Below, in pieces: positions 7,079 to 16,082 of a stretch of DNA of 64,000 nt. Both the position numbers and the translations under genes were made by a program. The stretch lies in contig CALGJQ010000025.1 of the NCBI GenBank assembly GCA_937928545.1, forward strand, positions 1 to 64,000, given 5' to 3'. The DNA comes from an uncultured Verrucomicrobiales bacterium. Lineage in GTDB: Bacteria > Verrucomicrobiota > Verrucomicrobiia > Verrucomicrobiales > Akkermansiaceae. Each line of letters opens with the position of its first letter. Within the stretch, counting starts at the first letter, position 1. The notes below the pieces were generated by a model. It had not been told where the DNA came from. It saw only the letters and a list, made by a program, of their open reading frames with translations, and ran no database searches.

Positions 7079-7918
7079 ATGACGACAATCAAAGAGGTCC
7101 TCGAAAAAGGAGCCACCTTCCTCGGCCAAAAAGGCATCGAAAGCGCACGCCTGAACATGGAGCTCCTCGTCGCCGATGAACTCGGCCTTGCGCGCATGGA
7201 CCTCTACCTTCGCTTCGATCAACCCCTTGAAGAAGCCCAACTCGCCGTCCTTCGCGACAAGCTCAAGAAACGCAGCCAGCACGTCCCCCTGCAACACCTC
7301 ACCGGCGTCGCCCACTTCGGGAACTACCAATTCAAAACCGACGCCCGCGCCCTCATCCCCCGCCCCGAAACCGAGGAATTGGTCTCAATCGTCGAGGCCC
7401 AATCTTTCACCAAGCCCGCCCGCATTCTCGACCTCGCTTGCGGCTCCGGCGTCCTCGGCCTCACCCTCGCCAAAGACCTTGGCCCCGATTGCCAAGAGCT
7501 CACCCTCAGCGACCTTTCACCCGACGCCCTCACGCTCGCTCAAGAAAACGCCGACTCCCTCGAAGTCGAAGCTTCCCTCCTCCAAAGCGACCTCTTCACC
7601 TCCATCGAAGGCACCTTCGACCTCATCGTCGCCAACCTTCCTTACATCGCCGAAAGCGAACGCCCCAATCTAGAACCCGAAGTCCTTCACGACCCCGAGA
7701 TGGCCCTCTTCAGCGGCCCTGATGGACTCGATCTCCTCCGCCTCTTCTGCGCCCAATGCTCGGATTACCTCAATCCCGAGGGCCTCGTCGCTCTCGAAGT
7801 CGGCTACGACCAGGGCGAGATCGTGGCAGATCTCCTTCGCTCTGCCGGCCTTACTCAAGTCAGCGTCGCTCCCGACCTCAACGAAATCCCCAGATTTCCA
7901 CTTGCACGCAAGAGCTAA
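7079..7918 (+). CDS. prmC: Release factor glutamine methyltransferase PrmC
   Basis: SAM-dependent N5-methylation of the glutamine in the GGQ motif of release factors RF1 and RF2. The 279-aa protein has the usual N-terminal helical domain, with ELLVADELGLARMDLYL and the PLQHLTGVAHFGNYQF segment. RPETEELV follows, then the SAM-binding motif ILDLACGSGVLGL, and the catalytic NLPY motif in LIVANLPYIAESE. It lies just after the toxin gene and 32 bp before murA, all on the same strand, so it may be cotranscribed with prfA and the TA pair. Confidence 0.95.
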   Translation: MTTIKEVLEKGATFLGQKGIESARLNMELLVADELGLARMDLYLRFDQPLEEAQLAVLRDKLKKRSQHVPLQHLTGVAHFGNYQFKTDARALIPRPETEELVSIVEAQSFTKPARILDLACGSGVLGLTLAKDLGPDCQELTLSDLSPDALTLAQENADSLEVEASLLQSDLFTSIEGTFDLIVANLPYIAESERPNLEPEVLHDPEMALFSGPDGLDLLRLFCAQCSDYLNPEGLVALEVGYDQGEIVADLLRSAGLTQVSVAPDLNEIPRFPLARKS

Positions 7919-7950
7919 AAAGCCCACTCCCTTTCCTCACACTTCCCTTC

Positions 7951-9228
7951 ATGGACAAACTCCTCGTACACGGCGGCACATCCCTTTCCGGATCCATCAA
8001 TATCTCTGGCTCCAAAAACGCCTCCCTTCCCATTCTCGCTGCTTCTCTCCTAACCGAGAAGCAAGTCATCATCGAGCGCGTCCCCGACGTATCCGATACC
8101 AACTACATGCTCCAGATCCTCAGCGCCCTCGGCTGTGAAGTAGAGCGCTACTCCGGCACCGTAAAAATCACCGCCGCCAACATTCACCCCGAGGCCCCTT
8201 ACGAAATCGTCCGCAAAATGCGCGCCTCCATCTGCGTCATGGGCCCTCTCGTCGCCCGCCTCGGCCGCGCCAACGTCTCGATCCCCGGTGGCTGCGTCAT
8301 CGGCGACCGCCCCATCGACCTTCACCTCAAAGGCCTCCAAGGACTCGGCGCTGACGTCGATACCGAAGGCGGTAACATGTGCATCACCGCTAAAAACGGA
8401 CTCAAAGGAAAAGAAATCGACCTTCGCGGAAAACACGGTCCCACCGTCCTCGGCACCGACAACCTCATGATGGCCGCCGTTCTTTCCGAAGGCACCACCA
8501 TCATCGAATCCGCCGCTTGCGAGCCCGAAGTCGTCGATCTCGCCGACTTCCTCAACTCCATGGGCGCCAAGATCGAAGGAGCCGGCACCCGCCGCATCAC
8601 CATTCAAGGCGTCACCTCCCTCGGCGGCACCCACCACACCGTCATCCCTGACCGCATCGAGGCCGGCACCTTCATGGTCGCCGGAGCGATGGCCAGCGAA
8701 AGCGGCATCACCCTCAACCGCGTCCGCCAAGACCAACTCACCGGAGCGACCGACAAGCTCATCGAAGCCGGCCACCTCGTTAAATTCAACGACGATGGCA
8801 CCAGCGTCACCATCAACCCCGGCGACGCCCCACTAGGCTGCTCCATCACCACCGCCCCGCACCCCGGTTTCCCGACCGACATGCAGGCTCAATTCACCGC
8901 CATGTTTGCCACCACCCCCGGCATTTCGGTAATTGAAGACACCATTTTCCCGCAGCGCTTCATGCACTGCGCCGAGCTCACCCGCATGGGAGCTGATATC
9001 AAGGTCGATGACGGTCGTGCCATCGTCCAAGGCGTCGAGCAACTCAGCGCCGCCCCCGTCATGGCCTCCGATCTCCGCGCCTCCGCCGCCCTCGTCCTAG
9101 CCGGACTCAAGGCCAAAGGCACCACCGAGATCAACCGCCTCTACCACATCGACCGCGGCTACGAGATGATCGACGAAAAGCTCCTCCAACTCGGAGCCAG
9201 AGTCCAACGCATGCGCGGCAGCGTGTAA
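7951..9228 (+). CDS. murA: UDP-N-acetylglucosamine 1-carboxyvinyltransferase MurA
   Basis: First committed step of peptidoglycan synthesis, adding enolpyruvate from PEP to UDP-GlcNAc; cytoplasmic. The ATG at 7951 gives 425 aa ([24 protein letters not shown]), matching the family; the longer upstream frame is a shadow of prm[14 protein letters not shown] near the N-terminus and [16 protein letters not shown], carrying the loop cysteine of the active site (fosfomycin target), are intact, as is the late conserved [13 protein letters not shown]. The presence of MurA agrees with a walled PVC bacterium. It is followed by a perfect 9-bp palindrome. Confidence 0.97.
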   Translation: MDKLLVHGGTSLSGSINISGSKNASLPILAASLLTEKQVIIERVPDVSDTNYMLQILSALGCEVERYSGTVKITAANIHPEAPYEIVRKMRASICVMGPLVARLGRANVSIPGGCVIGDRPIDLHLKGLQGLGADVDTEGGNMCITAKNGLKGKEIDLRGKHGPTVLGTDNLMMAAVLSEGTTIIESAACEPEVVDLADFLNSMGAKIEGAGTRRITIQGVTSLGGTHHTVIPDRIEAGTFMVAGAMASESGITLNRVRQDQLTGATDKLIEAGHLVKFNDDGTSVTINPGDAPLGCSITTAPHPGFPTDMQAQFTAMFATTPGISVIEDTIFPQRFMHCAELTRMGADIKVDDGRAIVQGVEQLSAAPVMASDLRASAALVLAGLKAKGTTEINRLYHIDRGYEMIDEKLLQLGARVQRMRGSV

Positions 9229-9230
9229 GG

Positions 9231-9254
9231 AGGGACGGTCTCCAGACCGTCCTT
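9231..9254. repeat. Palindrome after murA
   Basis: GGACGGTCT (9233-9241) and AGACCGTCC (9244-9252) form a perfect 9-bp inverted repeat with a 2-nt spacer, 4 nt after the murA stop. With no T-run it resembles the genome's other extragenic palindromes, though it may act as a 3' stabilising hairpin between convergent genes. Confidence 0.6.
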
Positions 9255-9267
9255 CACATCCACCCCC

Positions 9268-9654
9268 CTACCGCAGCTCCAAGCGCCCCTTGGTCTCGCT
9301 CACCACATCAATCGCGTCACCACCTCTGACCGTCTCGATTGCAAAAAGATACCAGCCCCAGTCCGCGTCGTAATAAAAAGTGCGCGTTTGCACCGTCCGC
9401 CGACGCCCACCATTCTCAATCACTGGAGCGATAAACGTCACACAAATCCCTCCTTTGACCGTGGTCGAGCTATCAACTTTCCGGTCCACCACCTGCATCG
9501 GCCCAATCGTTATTTCCTGCTCTCGGATCTGATTCGCCTCCGCAATGAGCTTACTCGCCAACTCGCGTTCTAAAATTTCGCCGCCCTTCGCTTGGCTATT
9601 TAGCAAAAAGAGATATCCTGCAAGGGCCAGAAATGCGCGAGCGAAAGAGGTCAT
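9268..9654 (-). CDS. Small exported protein of unknown function
   Basis: I do not recognise this 128-aa protein. It begins with a hydrophobic signal-like segment (FARAFLALAGYLFLL, about residues 4-18) and is otherwise soluble. The middle and end look like alternating beta strands (GGICVTFIAPVIENGGRRRTVQTRTFYYDAD, WGWYLFAIET), suggesting a compact periplasmic beta domain. It runs convergent to murA and divergent from gltB, sharing with gltB a 156-bp intergenic region that contains a hairpin. Start at the ATG at 9654, preceded by AGGAT. Confidence 0.6.
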   Translation of the reverse strand: MTSFARAFLALAGYLFLLNSQAKGGEILERELASKLIAEANQIREQEITIGPMQVVDRKVDSSTTVKGGICVTFIAPVIENGGRRRTVQTRTFYYDADWGWYLFAIETVRGGDAIDVVSETKGRLELR

Positions 9655-9667
9655 AATCCTTCTAGGA

Positions 9668-9700
9668 CGGGAGAATTCTCGAAATATTCGAATTTTCCCG
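9668..9700. promoter_or_regulatory. Hairpin/operator-like palindrome in the gltB divergent region
   Basis: From 9668 to 9700 the arms CGGGA-G-AATT-(CT)-CGAA and TTCG-AATT-T-TCCCG pair around ATA with one G-T pair and a 2-nt bulge. It lies between the divergent starts at 9654 and 9811. It could be an operator for gltB or the small exported protein; no known regulator box is recognised. Confidence 0.4.
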
Positions 9701-9810
9701 CCTCAAAGCTCAATGCAAGTTCCACTTGGCAAATCCCCCTACCCAGCCTTAACCTCCCGCCCCCTCCCAAGGGCACACTTCCTGCTCCCTCTCAAAACGA
9801 TTTTCCGACC

Positions 9811-12800
9811 ATGAAATTTTACGATCCACGCCACACTCCCGACTCCTCTGGAACCCTCCACGAATGGAGCAATGAAACCGCAAACTGTGGCATGGGCGCG
9901 ATCGCAAATCTCAATGGCGAGAAATCATACGACATCATCGACAAAGCTCTCACTTCCGTCTGCAACATGACCCACCGTGGCGCGGTCGATGCCGATATGA
10001 AGACCGGCGACGGCTCCGGAGTCCTTTGCCAAATCCCGCGCCCCATCTTCGCCAAAGCCGCCGCCACTTTCGGCTACAAGGGCGAAGCCGATGACCTCGG
10101 CGTGGGCGTCTTCTTCCTTCCCGAAGGAATTTCCGCCAATGTGAAGTCCTTCACCGAGTCCGTTCTCACCCGCCGCAAGATCCCCTTCATCGGATGGCGC
10201 GAGGTCCCCCTCAATCCTGACGAGCTCGGCGAACTCGCTCGCCTCACGCAACCCGAAATCTCTCACCTTCTCGTCAGTCGTCCCGCCGACGTTGATGCCG
10301 ACCACTTCGAGCGCCTCCTCTTCCTCGTCCGCCGCGAAGTCGAGCGCGAGTTCACCAAAGAAGCCGCTTTCTACATCCCCACTCTTTCTAGCCGCCTCAT
10401 CAGCTACAAAGGCCTAGCGATGCCCGCAACCTTGCGCGCCTTCTACAGCGACCTACAGGACTCCGACTTCCAAACTGGCATCTCCCTTTACCACCAGCGT
10501 TTCTCCACCAATACCTTCCCCGCTTGGCCTCTCGGACAACCCTTCCGCATGATGTGCCACAACGGGGAAATTAACACGGTCCGTGGAAACCGGAACTGGA
10601 TGGCCTCGCGTGAGGAATTCTTTGAATCCGAAGTCTGGGGAGACGATGTCGAATTCCTCAAGAACCTCATGCTCGATGGTGAGTCCGATTCCTCCTCCCT
10701 CGACCACGCGCTCGAACTCCTCGTCCTCTCCGGACGCCGCATCGAGCACGCCATGTGCATGCTCGTCCCGCCCGCCTTCCGCCACGATCAAGAAATCTCG
10801 GAAGAAGTCCGCGCCTTTTATAACTACATCCGCTCCTTCTCTGAGCCTTGGGACGGCCCCGCCGGTCTCTGCTTCACCGATGGCCGCAAGCTCTGCGCCG
10901 GTCTCGACCGCAACGGCCTCCGCCCCTCCCGCTACACCCTCACCGAAGACGGACTTCTCTACATTGGTTCTGAGTCAGGCGCCGTTGTCCTGCCCGATTC
11001 TAAAATCATCCGCCGTGGCCGCCTCGGACCCGGTCAAATGCTCTCCGCCAACACCGAAACTGGCGAGGTCCTCCTCGATAAGGAGATCAAAGAACAACTC
11101 GCCGCTCAAAAGCCCTACGCCAAGTGGATTGACGAAAACCGCGTTGAGCTCAAGTCCTTCACCTCCAACGATGCCATCGTCCCCACCGAGGACTTCGACC
11201 CCGTCGCCCTTTCTCGCCAACAAGTCACTCACGGCGTCACCGCCGAGGATCTCGACATGGTCTTCCCGCCCATGATCAAAGGCGCACAGGAGGCCGTCTT
11301 CTCGATGGGAGACGACATCCCGCTCGCCCCTCTCTCGCGTTACCCACGGCTTCTTTTCACTTACTTCAAGCAGCTCTTTGCCCAAGTCACCAACCCGCCC
11401 ATCGACCCGATCCGTGAGTGGGCCGTCATGACTCTCGGGGCCGGACTCGGACCGGAGCAAAACCTCCTCACCGAGACTCCCGAGCACGCGCGCATTCTCC
11501 AACTCGGCTCAGCCATCCTCTTCGAGCAGGAATTGGAGACCATCATCAACCGTAAAGAACACGGTTTCTCCACCCGCGTGATCGATACCACCTGGCCCGC
11601 TTCCGAAGGCGAAGCTGGACTCAAGAAAGCGCTCGATCGCGTCTGCGCCGAATCAGAAGAAGCCGTCAACGATAAGGTCGAAATCCTCGTCCTCTCCGAC
11701 CGCGCCACCTCGGCCGACCGCGTCCCCATTCCCTCTCTTCTCGCAACCGGATCCGTTCACCATCACCTGAACCGCTGCCGCAAGCGCCTCCGCACTTCGC
11801 TCGTCATCGACACCGGCGAAGCCCGCGACACGCACCAAATCGCCTGTCTCTTCGGCTTCGGTGCCACCGCCGTTTGCCCATACCTTGGCTACTCCACCGT
11901 CCGCCAAGTCGTGGCCACCGATACCAAGAAGAAGCTCGGCGACGACATCACTCCCGAAGTGGCGATGACGAACTACCGCAAGGCTCTCGAAAAAGGCCTT
12001 CTCAAGATCATGTCCAAGATGGGCATCTCCGTTCTCAACTCCTATCAAGGCGCGCAAATTTTCGAAGCCCTCGGAGTCGGCAAAGACGTCGTTAACTACG
12101 CCTTCACCGGCGTGCATTCCCGCATCGGCGGAGTAGGCTTCAGCGAGATCGCGGAAGAGTCCCTCGTCCGTCACCGCGCCGCCTTCCAGAGCGAAACGGA
12201 AGACGAGAAGCCTCTCAATCTCGGCGACCCCGGCTACAACCGCTATCGGAAGTCAGGAGAAGCCCACGCTCTCACCACCGACGTCATCAAAAACTTCCAC
12301 ACCTTCGTCCGCGACGGCAAAAAGGAAGACTACGATGACTACGTGAAGGTCACCCTCGCGAATGATCCCATCACGATCAAGGACATCCTTGAATTCAAAG
12401 TCCCCGCTTCCCCCGTCGCGCTCGATGAAGTCGAGTCCGCCGAGGAAATCGTGAAACGCTTCACCACCGCCGCGATGTCGATGGGTGCGCTTTCTCCCGA
12501 AGCTCACGAAACTCTCGCCATCGCAATGAACCGCATCGGCGGCAAGTCGGACTCCGGTGAGGGTGGCGAGGACCCGCGCCGCTTCCAACCTTATCCAAAC
12601 GGCGACCACGCCCGCTCCTACATCAAGCAGATCGCCAGCGGTCGATTCGGAGTTTCCGCGCACTACCTCGTCAATGCCGACGAACTCGAAATCAAAATGG
12701 CGCAAGGAGCCAAGCCCGGCGAAGGTGGCCAGCTCCCAGGCCATAAGGTGAATGCCCTCATCGCTCGTCTGCGGAACACGCAGCCCGGCGTTCAACTCAT

Positions 12801-14400
12801 TTCACCACCTCCGCACCACGATATTTACTCCATTGAGGATCTCGCTCAGCTCATTCATGACCTCAAGGAAGTGAACCCGCGTGCCAAGGTTACCGTGAAG
12901 CTCGTTTCCGAATCCGGAGTCGGCACCGTCGCCGCTGGTTGCGCCAAGGCGAGCGCTGACAACATCCTCATCTCGGGTCACGATGGTGGAACTGCCGCTT
13001 CTCCGCTCTCAAGTACGAAGCACGCCGGACTTCCATGGGAACTTGGCATCTCTGAGGCCCATCAAGTCCTCATGATGAACAAGCTCCGCAACAACGTCAC
13101 CCTCCGCACCGATGGTGGCCTCCGCACCGGACGCGATGTCATCATCGCCGCGATTCTCGGCGCCGAGCAGATGAACTTTGGAACGATCGCCATGATCGCG
13201 ATGGGTTGCGTTTACGTCCGTAAGTGCCACCTCAACAACTGCCCTGTCGGAGTGGCCACCACTGATCCCAAGTGGCGCGCTAAGTTTAAAGGAACGCCCG
13301 ATCACGTCGTGAACTTCATGATGGGCGTGGCTGAAGAAGCCCGCGAAATCATGGCGACCCTTGGAGTCCGCAGCCTCAATGAACTCGTTGGTCGCCCCGC
13401 CCAGTTCCTGGAGCAGCGCGAAGTCCCCGATCATCCCAAAGCCAACACCCTCGACCTCTCCGCCGTCCTCGCCGACAAGGCAGATGCCGAGGCCGTGCGC
13501 ACCTGCACCTCTGATCGGAATGATGGAATTCATAAGCCCGCTCTCGATCTCGAAATCCTCAAAGACCTCGCCGCTCACACCGGCGCTTCCGAGACTGGCA
13601 ATCCCACCGCAGGCCTCATGGATCGCGGTCCCTTCGTCAAAGAATACTCCGTCGTCAACACAGACCGCAACATTGGCACCCGCACCGCTGGCCGCGTCGC
13701 TGAGGTCTTCGAAAACCACGGCCTCCCCGCCAAGATGATCGACCTCACCTTCCACGGCTCCGCTGGTCAATCCTTCGGCACCTTCCTCTGCGGTGGCATC
13801 AAACTCACCCTCATCGGAGAAGGAAACGACTACGTTGGCAAAGGGATGAGCAATGGCGAAATCATCGTTCGTCCTCCCGATGACATCTGCGAAAAATTCG
13901 TCGCCTCTAAGAACTCCATCGTCGGCAACACCTGCCTCTACGGAGCGACCGGCGGAAAGCTCTTCGTCAATGGTCGCGCAGGCGAGCGCTTCTGCGTGCG
14001 AAACTCTGGTTCCACCTCCGTCTGCGAAGGCGTTGGCGATCACGGTTGCGAATACATGACCAATGGCCTCACCGTCATCCTCGGCCTCACCGGAAAGAAC
14101 TTCGGTGCCGGAATGTCAGGCGGAACCGCCTACATCTACGACATCGATGGAAAGTTCCAAAGCCGCCTCAATCCCGAGATGGTCGTAGCCCGCCCCGTCA
14201 AACGCGAGCAAGACATCGCCGAGATGAAAGACCTCATCGAGCAACACGCTGAGAAAACTGACTCGCCAAGAGCCAAAGAACTCCTCGCCGACTGGGAGGG
14301 CAGCCTACCAAAACTCATCCGCGTCATTGCGAAAGAGAAATACGACCTAGAGCAAGCCGAACAACAACACGAAGACGCCGATGGCGTGATGGCCAACTAA
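9811..14400 (+). CDS. gltB: Glutamate synthase (NADPH/ferredoxin) large subunit
   Basis: Makes glutamate from glutamine and 2-oxoglutarate. The 1529-aa protein has the standard order. A short propeptide ends before Cys26 (ETANCGMGAIANL), the Ntn-amidotransferase nucleophile. A central domain follows, then the FMN/synthase domain with SGEGGEDPRRF and GGQLPGHKVN. Next comes the [3Fe-4S] cysteine cluster CVYVRKCHLNNCPVGVAT, and finally the GXGXG-rich C-terminal beta-helix (GSAGQSFGTFL, GNTCLYGATGGKLFVNGRAGERF). No gltD small subunit lies on either side, so its partner is elsewhere or the enzyme is ferredoxin-dependent. The coding strand shows strong C-ending codon preference. Confidence 0.97.
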   Translation: MKFYDPRHTPDSSGTLHEWSNETANCGMGAIANLNGEKSYDIIDKALTSVCNMTHRGAVDADMKTGDGSGVLCQIPRPIFAKAAATFGYKGEADDLGVGVFFLPEGISANVKSFTESVLTRRKIPFIGWREVPLNPDELGELARLTQPEISHLLVSRPADVDADHFERLLFLVRREVEREFTKEAAFYIPTLSSRLISYKGLAMPATLRAFYSDLQDSDFQTGISLYHQRFSTNTFPAWPLGQPFRMMCHNGEINTVRGNRNWMASREEFFESEVWGDDVEFLKNLMLDGESDSSSLDHALELLVLSGRRIEHAMCMLVPPAFRHDQEISEEVRAFYNYIRSFSEPWDGPAGLCFTDGRKLCAGLDRNGLRPSRYTLTEDGLLYIGSESGAVVLPDSKIIRRGRLGPGQMLSANTETGEVLLDKEIKEQLAAQKPYAKWIDENRVELKSFTSNDAIVPTEDFDPVALSRQQVTHGVTAEDLDMVFPPMIKGAQEAVFSMGDDIPLAPLSRYPRLLFTYFKQLFAQVTNPPIDPIREWAVMTLGAGLGPEQNLLTETPEHARILQLGSAILFEQELETIINRKEHGFSTRVIDTTWPASEGEAGLKKALDRVCAESEEAVNDKVEILVLSDRATSADRVPIPSLLATGSVHHHLNRCRKRLRTSLVIDTGEARDTHQIACLFGFGATAVCPYLGYSTVRQVVATDTKKKLGDDITPEVAMTNYRKALEKGLLKIMSKMGISVLNSYQGAQIFEALGVGKDVVNYAFTGVHSRIGGVGFSEIAEESLVRHRAAFQSETEDEKPLNLGDPGYNRYRKSGEAHALTTDVIKNFHTFVRDGKKEDYDDYVKVTLANDPITIKDILEFKVPASPVALDEVESAEEIVKRFTTAAMSMGALSPEAHETLAIAMNRIGGKSDSGEGGEDPRRFQPYPNGDHARSYIKQIASGRFGVSAHYLVNADELEIKMAQGAKPGEGGQLPGHKVNALIARLRNTQPGVQLISPPPHHDIYSIEDLAQLIHDLKEVNPRAKVTVKLVSESGVGTVAAGCAKASADNILISGHDGGTAASPLSSTKHAGLPWELGISEAHQVLMMNKLRNNVTLRTDGGLRTGRDVIIAAILGAEQMNFGTIAMIAMGCVYVRKCHLNNCPVGVATTDPKWRAKFKGTPDHVVNFMMGVAEEAREIMATLGVRSLNELVGRPAQFLEQREVPDHPKANTLDLSAVLADKADAEAVRTCTSDRNDGIHKPALDLEILKDLAAHTGASETGNPTAGLMDRGPFVKEYSVVNTDRNIGTRTAGRVAEVFENHGLPAKMIDLTFHGSAGQSFGTFLCGGIKLTLIGEGNDYVGKGMSNGEIIVRPPDDICEKFVASKNSIVGNTCLYGATGGKLFVNGRAGERFCVRNSGSTSVCEGVGDHGCEYMTNGLTVILGLTGKNFGAGMSGGTAYIYDIDGKFQSRLNPEMVVARPVKREQDIAEMKDLIEQHAEKTDSPRAKELLADWEGSLPKLIRVIAKEKYDLEQAEQQHEDADGVMAN

Positions 14401-14423
14401 GGAGCTTGGGCTTTAGCCCGAGT
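14401..14423. repeat. GGAGCTTGGGCTTTAGCCCGAG repeat, copy 1
   Basis: Directly after the gltB stop, the small palindrome GGGCTTTAGCCC sits in a GGAGCTTG...CGAGT frame. A near-identical copy occurs at 61130-61152. It is an extragenic palindrome family of this genome. Confidence 0.6.
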
Positions 14424-14468
14424 ACCCTCAAGCCAGTCTCCAACCCCCAAAGGAGCGACATATCTCAG

Positions 14469-14492
14469 CTCAGGGCATCGCCCTGAGTTTTT
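14469..14492 (+). terminator. Intrinsic terminator after gltB
   Basis: CTCAGGGC (14469-14476) and GCCCTGAG (14480-14487) form a perfect 8-bp stem with loop ATC, followed by five T. It lies 69 nt after the gltB stop. Confidence 0.8.
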
Positions 14493-14587
14493 CATGCCCA
14501 CGACTCAAGGGCCAAGTAGACAGCCCCTCTCCTCAAAAAAAACTCCCCCGCAGGCCACCGACAAACCCCGAGACCCACTAAAGAGCA

Positions 14588-14983
14588 CTACGGACAAATC
14601 AAAGACACCTCAGGAAAATACATCCGGTATCTCTTTGTATCGCGAGTCAAGATCTTCAAGCCATCTGCCTCTGCATGAGCCCCAATAAAAAAGTCCGGAA
14701 GCGGAGCCGTCTTAACTCCTCCCCGTGATCGATATTCCTTGAAGGCTCTGGCTGCTGGAGCAGCTGCCGCAAAGGGCAAAGGCTTTCTCAAAAACGGACT
14801 CTTTCGCAGAAAACCCCTCACCTCATCCGCTTCCCTAAATGCCGGTATGAGCTCGGTATAAATCACGACATTGATGAAGAGCTCCGAGTCCCCTTGCTCC
14901 CGAATCATTTGAGCAGACCAATCGAACCATTTTTCGTCTCGATTGATCACATCAAGAATCACATTCGTATCAACCAAGATCAT
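14588..14983 (-). CDS. VapC-like PIN-domain toxin
   Basis: The 131-aa PIN-domain ribonuclease begins MILVDTNVILDV with the first catalytic Asp. A second acidic site is in VIYTELI, and a third in PLPDFFIGAHAEADGLKILTRDTKRYR, giving the normal metal-binding set. VapC toxins cut tRNA or rRNA, and the target here cannot be told. The gene starts 3 nt after the stop of an AbrB/MazE-type antitoxin on the same strand, the usual antitoxin-toxin order. The 200-odd bases between gltB and this gene hold only a repeat and a terminator. Confidence 0.88.
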   Translation of the reverse strand: MILVDTNVILDVINRDEKWFDWSAQMIREQGDSELFINVVIYTELIPAFREADEVRGFLRKSPFLRKPLPFAAAAPAARAFKEYRSRGGVKTAPLPDFFIGAHAEADGLKILTRDTKRYRMYFPEVSLICP

Positions 14984-14986
14984 CTT

Positions 14987-15217
14987 TTAGTTTTCACCTC
15001 TCGTGATCTCCAAAATTTTGTCGGTCGAAAGGCCAGAAGTCCCACAGCCAGCCACTTCTTCAAGCCACGAATCAATCTGGCTTTGTTCCTCTTTTTTTTT
15101 GCTGATGACGACTTCATCCCCTCGAATCACGAAATCAATCTCAGTCCCACAAGTAATTCCGCTACGCTCGCGAATTCCCTGCGGAATGGTCACCTGACCT
15201 TTTGATGTCACTTTCAC
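14987..15217 (-). CDS. AbrB/MazE-type (SpoVT-AbrB fold) antitoxin
   Basis: Swapped-hairpin AbrB DNA-binding domain: VKVTSKGQVTIPQGIRERSGI then GTEIDFVIRGDEVVISK, followed by a toxin-binding tail. I choose the GTG at 15217, giving 76 aa that open MKVTSKGQVTIP as most family members do. GGAG lies at 15231-15234, 13 nt upstream. An in-frame ATG at 15250 and a longer frame to 15316 also exist but add unusual sequence. It would neutralise the adjacent PIN toxin and autoregulate the pair. Confidence 0.82.
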   Translation of the reverse strand: MKVTSKGQVTIPQGIRERSGITCGTEIDFVIRGDEVVISKKKEEQSQIDSWLEEVAGCGTSGLSTDKILEITRGEN

Positions 15218-15379
15218 TAAAATGTTCTTACTCCAAAAAGTAAGAATCATCAATGATGAAATCCTCTGCACTAGTAACTGTTCCCAAGAAACGGCGGCAA
15301 TCCTACAAATTAGCACGAGATTCGCACTAGCTAAGCGGACAATTCAGACGCCGACGGCGAGGTCGTAAGCTAAGAGGTT

Positions 15380-15982
15380 CTACAACTCCTTAATCTCAAT
15401 CTTCCGGTAGCTCACCTCAAAGGGAGGGCCGCTGTGTGCTTGCAATGCAATGTATCCCGTCAGCGGAATATCGTCGTCCTTCTCGGTATAGTCACAAGTG
15501 AGCACTCCATTGAGCCAAATCCGGACCCGTTTCCCTTCACAGCGGATCTTATAATCATTCCAACCCTCCTTACTCGCCTTTCCCGCTTCTTCGGAGACCC
15601 AATTCCCAATCACCTTGCGACGGCGTGACTCGTCATAGAGCTTCCCCCACCAACTCGGCCCAACATCCGCCTGATAACCGATCATTTCATGGTGATCCTT
15701 GATCCGTTCACTGCGGATTTGAATCCCCGCATTGGGCTTCTTCCCGACCACTTTCACCTGCAGCGTCAGCTCAAAATCCCCGTAGCGCTTTGCCGAGGAA
15801 ATAAAGGTATTGTGAGGAACCTTTTCCTTGAGAGAACCTCCGATAATCACCCCCTCTTCAACCCGCCAAAACTTCTCTTCTCCCTTCTGAACGCTCCAGC
15901 CCTTCAGGGTTTTGCCGTCAAAAAGCACCTCCCCGAAAGTCGGGATCACAGCGAGCAAAAAGATGAAAAAGCTCTTCACCAC
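15380..15982 (-). CDS. Exported DUF1080 (3-keto-disaccharide hydrolase-like, PF06439) protein
   Basis: A 200-aa single-domain protein with a signal peptide (MVKSFFIFLLAVIPTFGE), then the family opening LFDGKTLKGWSV and the jelly-roll motifs FWRVEEGVIIGG, YGDFELTLQVKV, NAGIQIRSERI and GYIALQAHSGPPFEVSYRKIEI. This concanavalin-like fold is abundant in PVC bacteria and acts on, or binds, sugars in the periplasm. It is divergent from the PVC heme-protein gene across about 100 bp, and the two protein types often occur together in PVC carbohydrate loci. The exact substrate is unknown. Confidence 0.9.
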   Translation of the reverse strand: MVKSFFIFLLAVIPTFGEVLFDGKTLKGWSVQKGEEKFWRVEEGVIIGGSLKEKVPHNTFISSAKRYGDFELTLQVKVVGKKPNAGIQIRSERIKDHHEMIGYQADVGPSWWGKLYDESRRRKVIGNWVSEEAGKASKEGWNDYKIRCEGKRVRIWLNGVLTCDYTEKDDDIPLTGYIALQAHSGPPFEVSYRKIEIKEL

Positions 15983-16082
15983 AACACTTTCGCCAAATTA
16001 GCTCCTGAGGTCGATCTCTAAGAGACCTCTTTTTCGCAAATTTTCGTTAGTAATCAAAGGTTTCGCGAGTATTCATGAAGAC

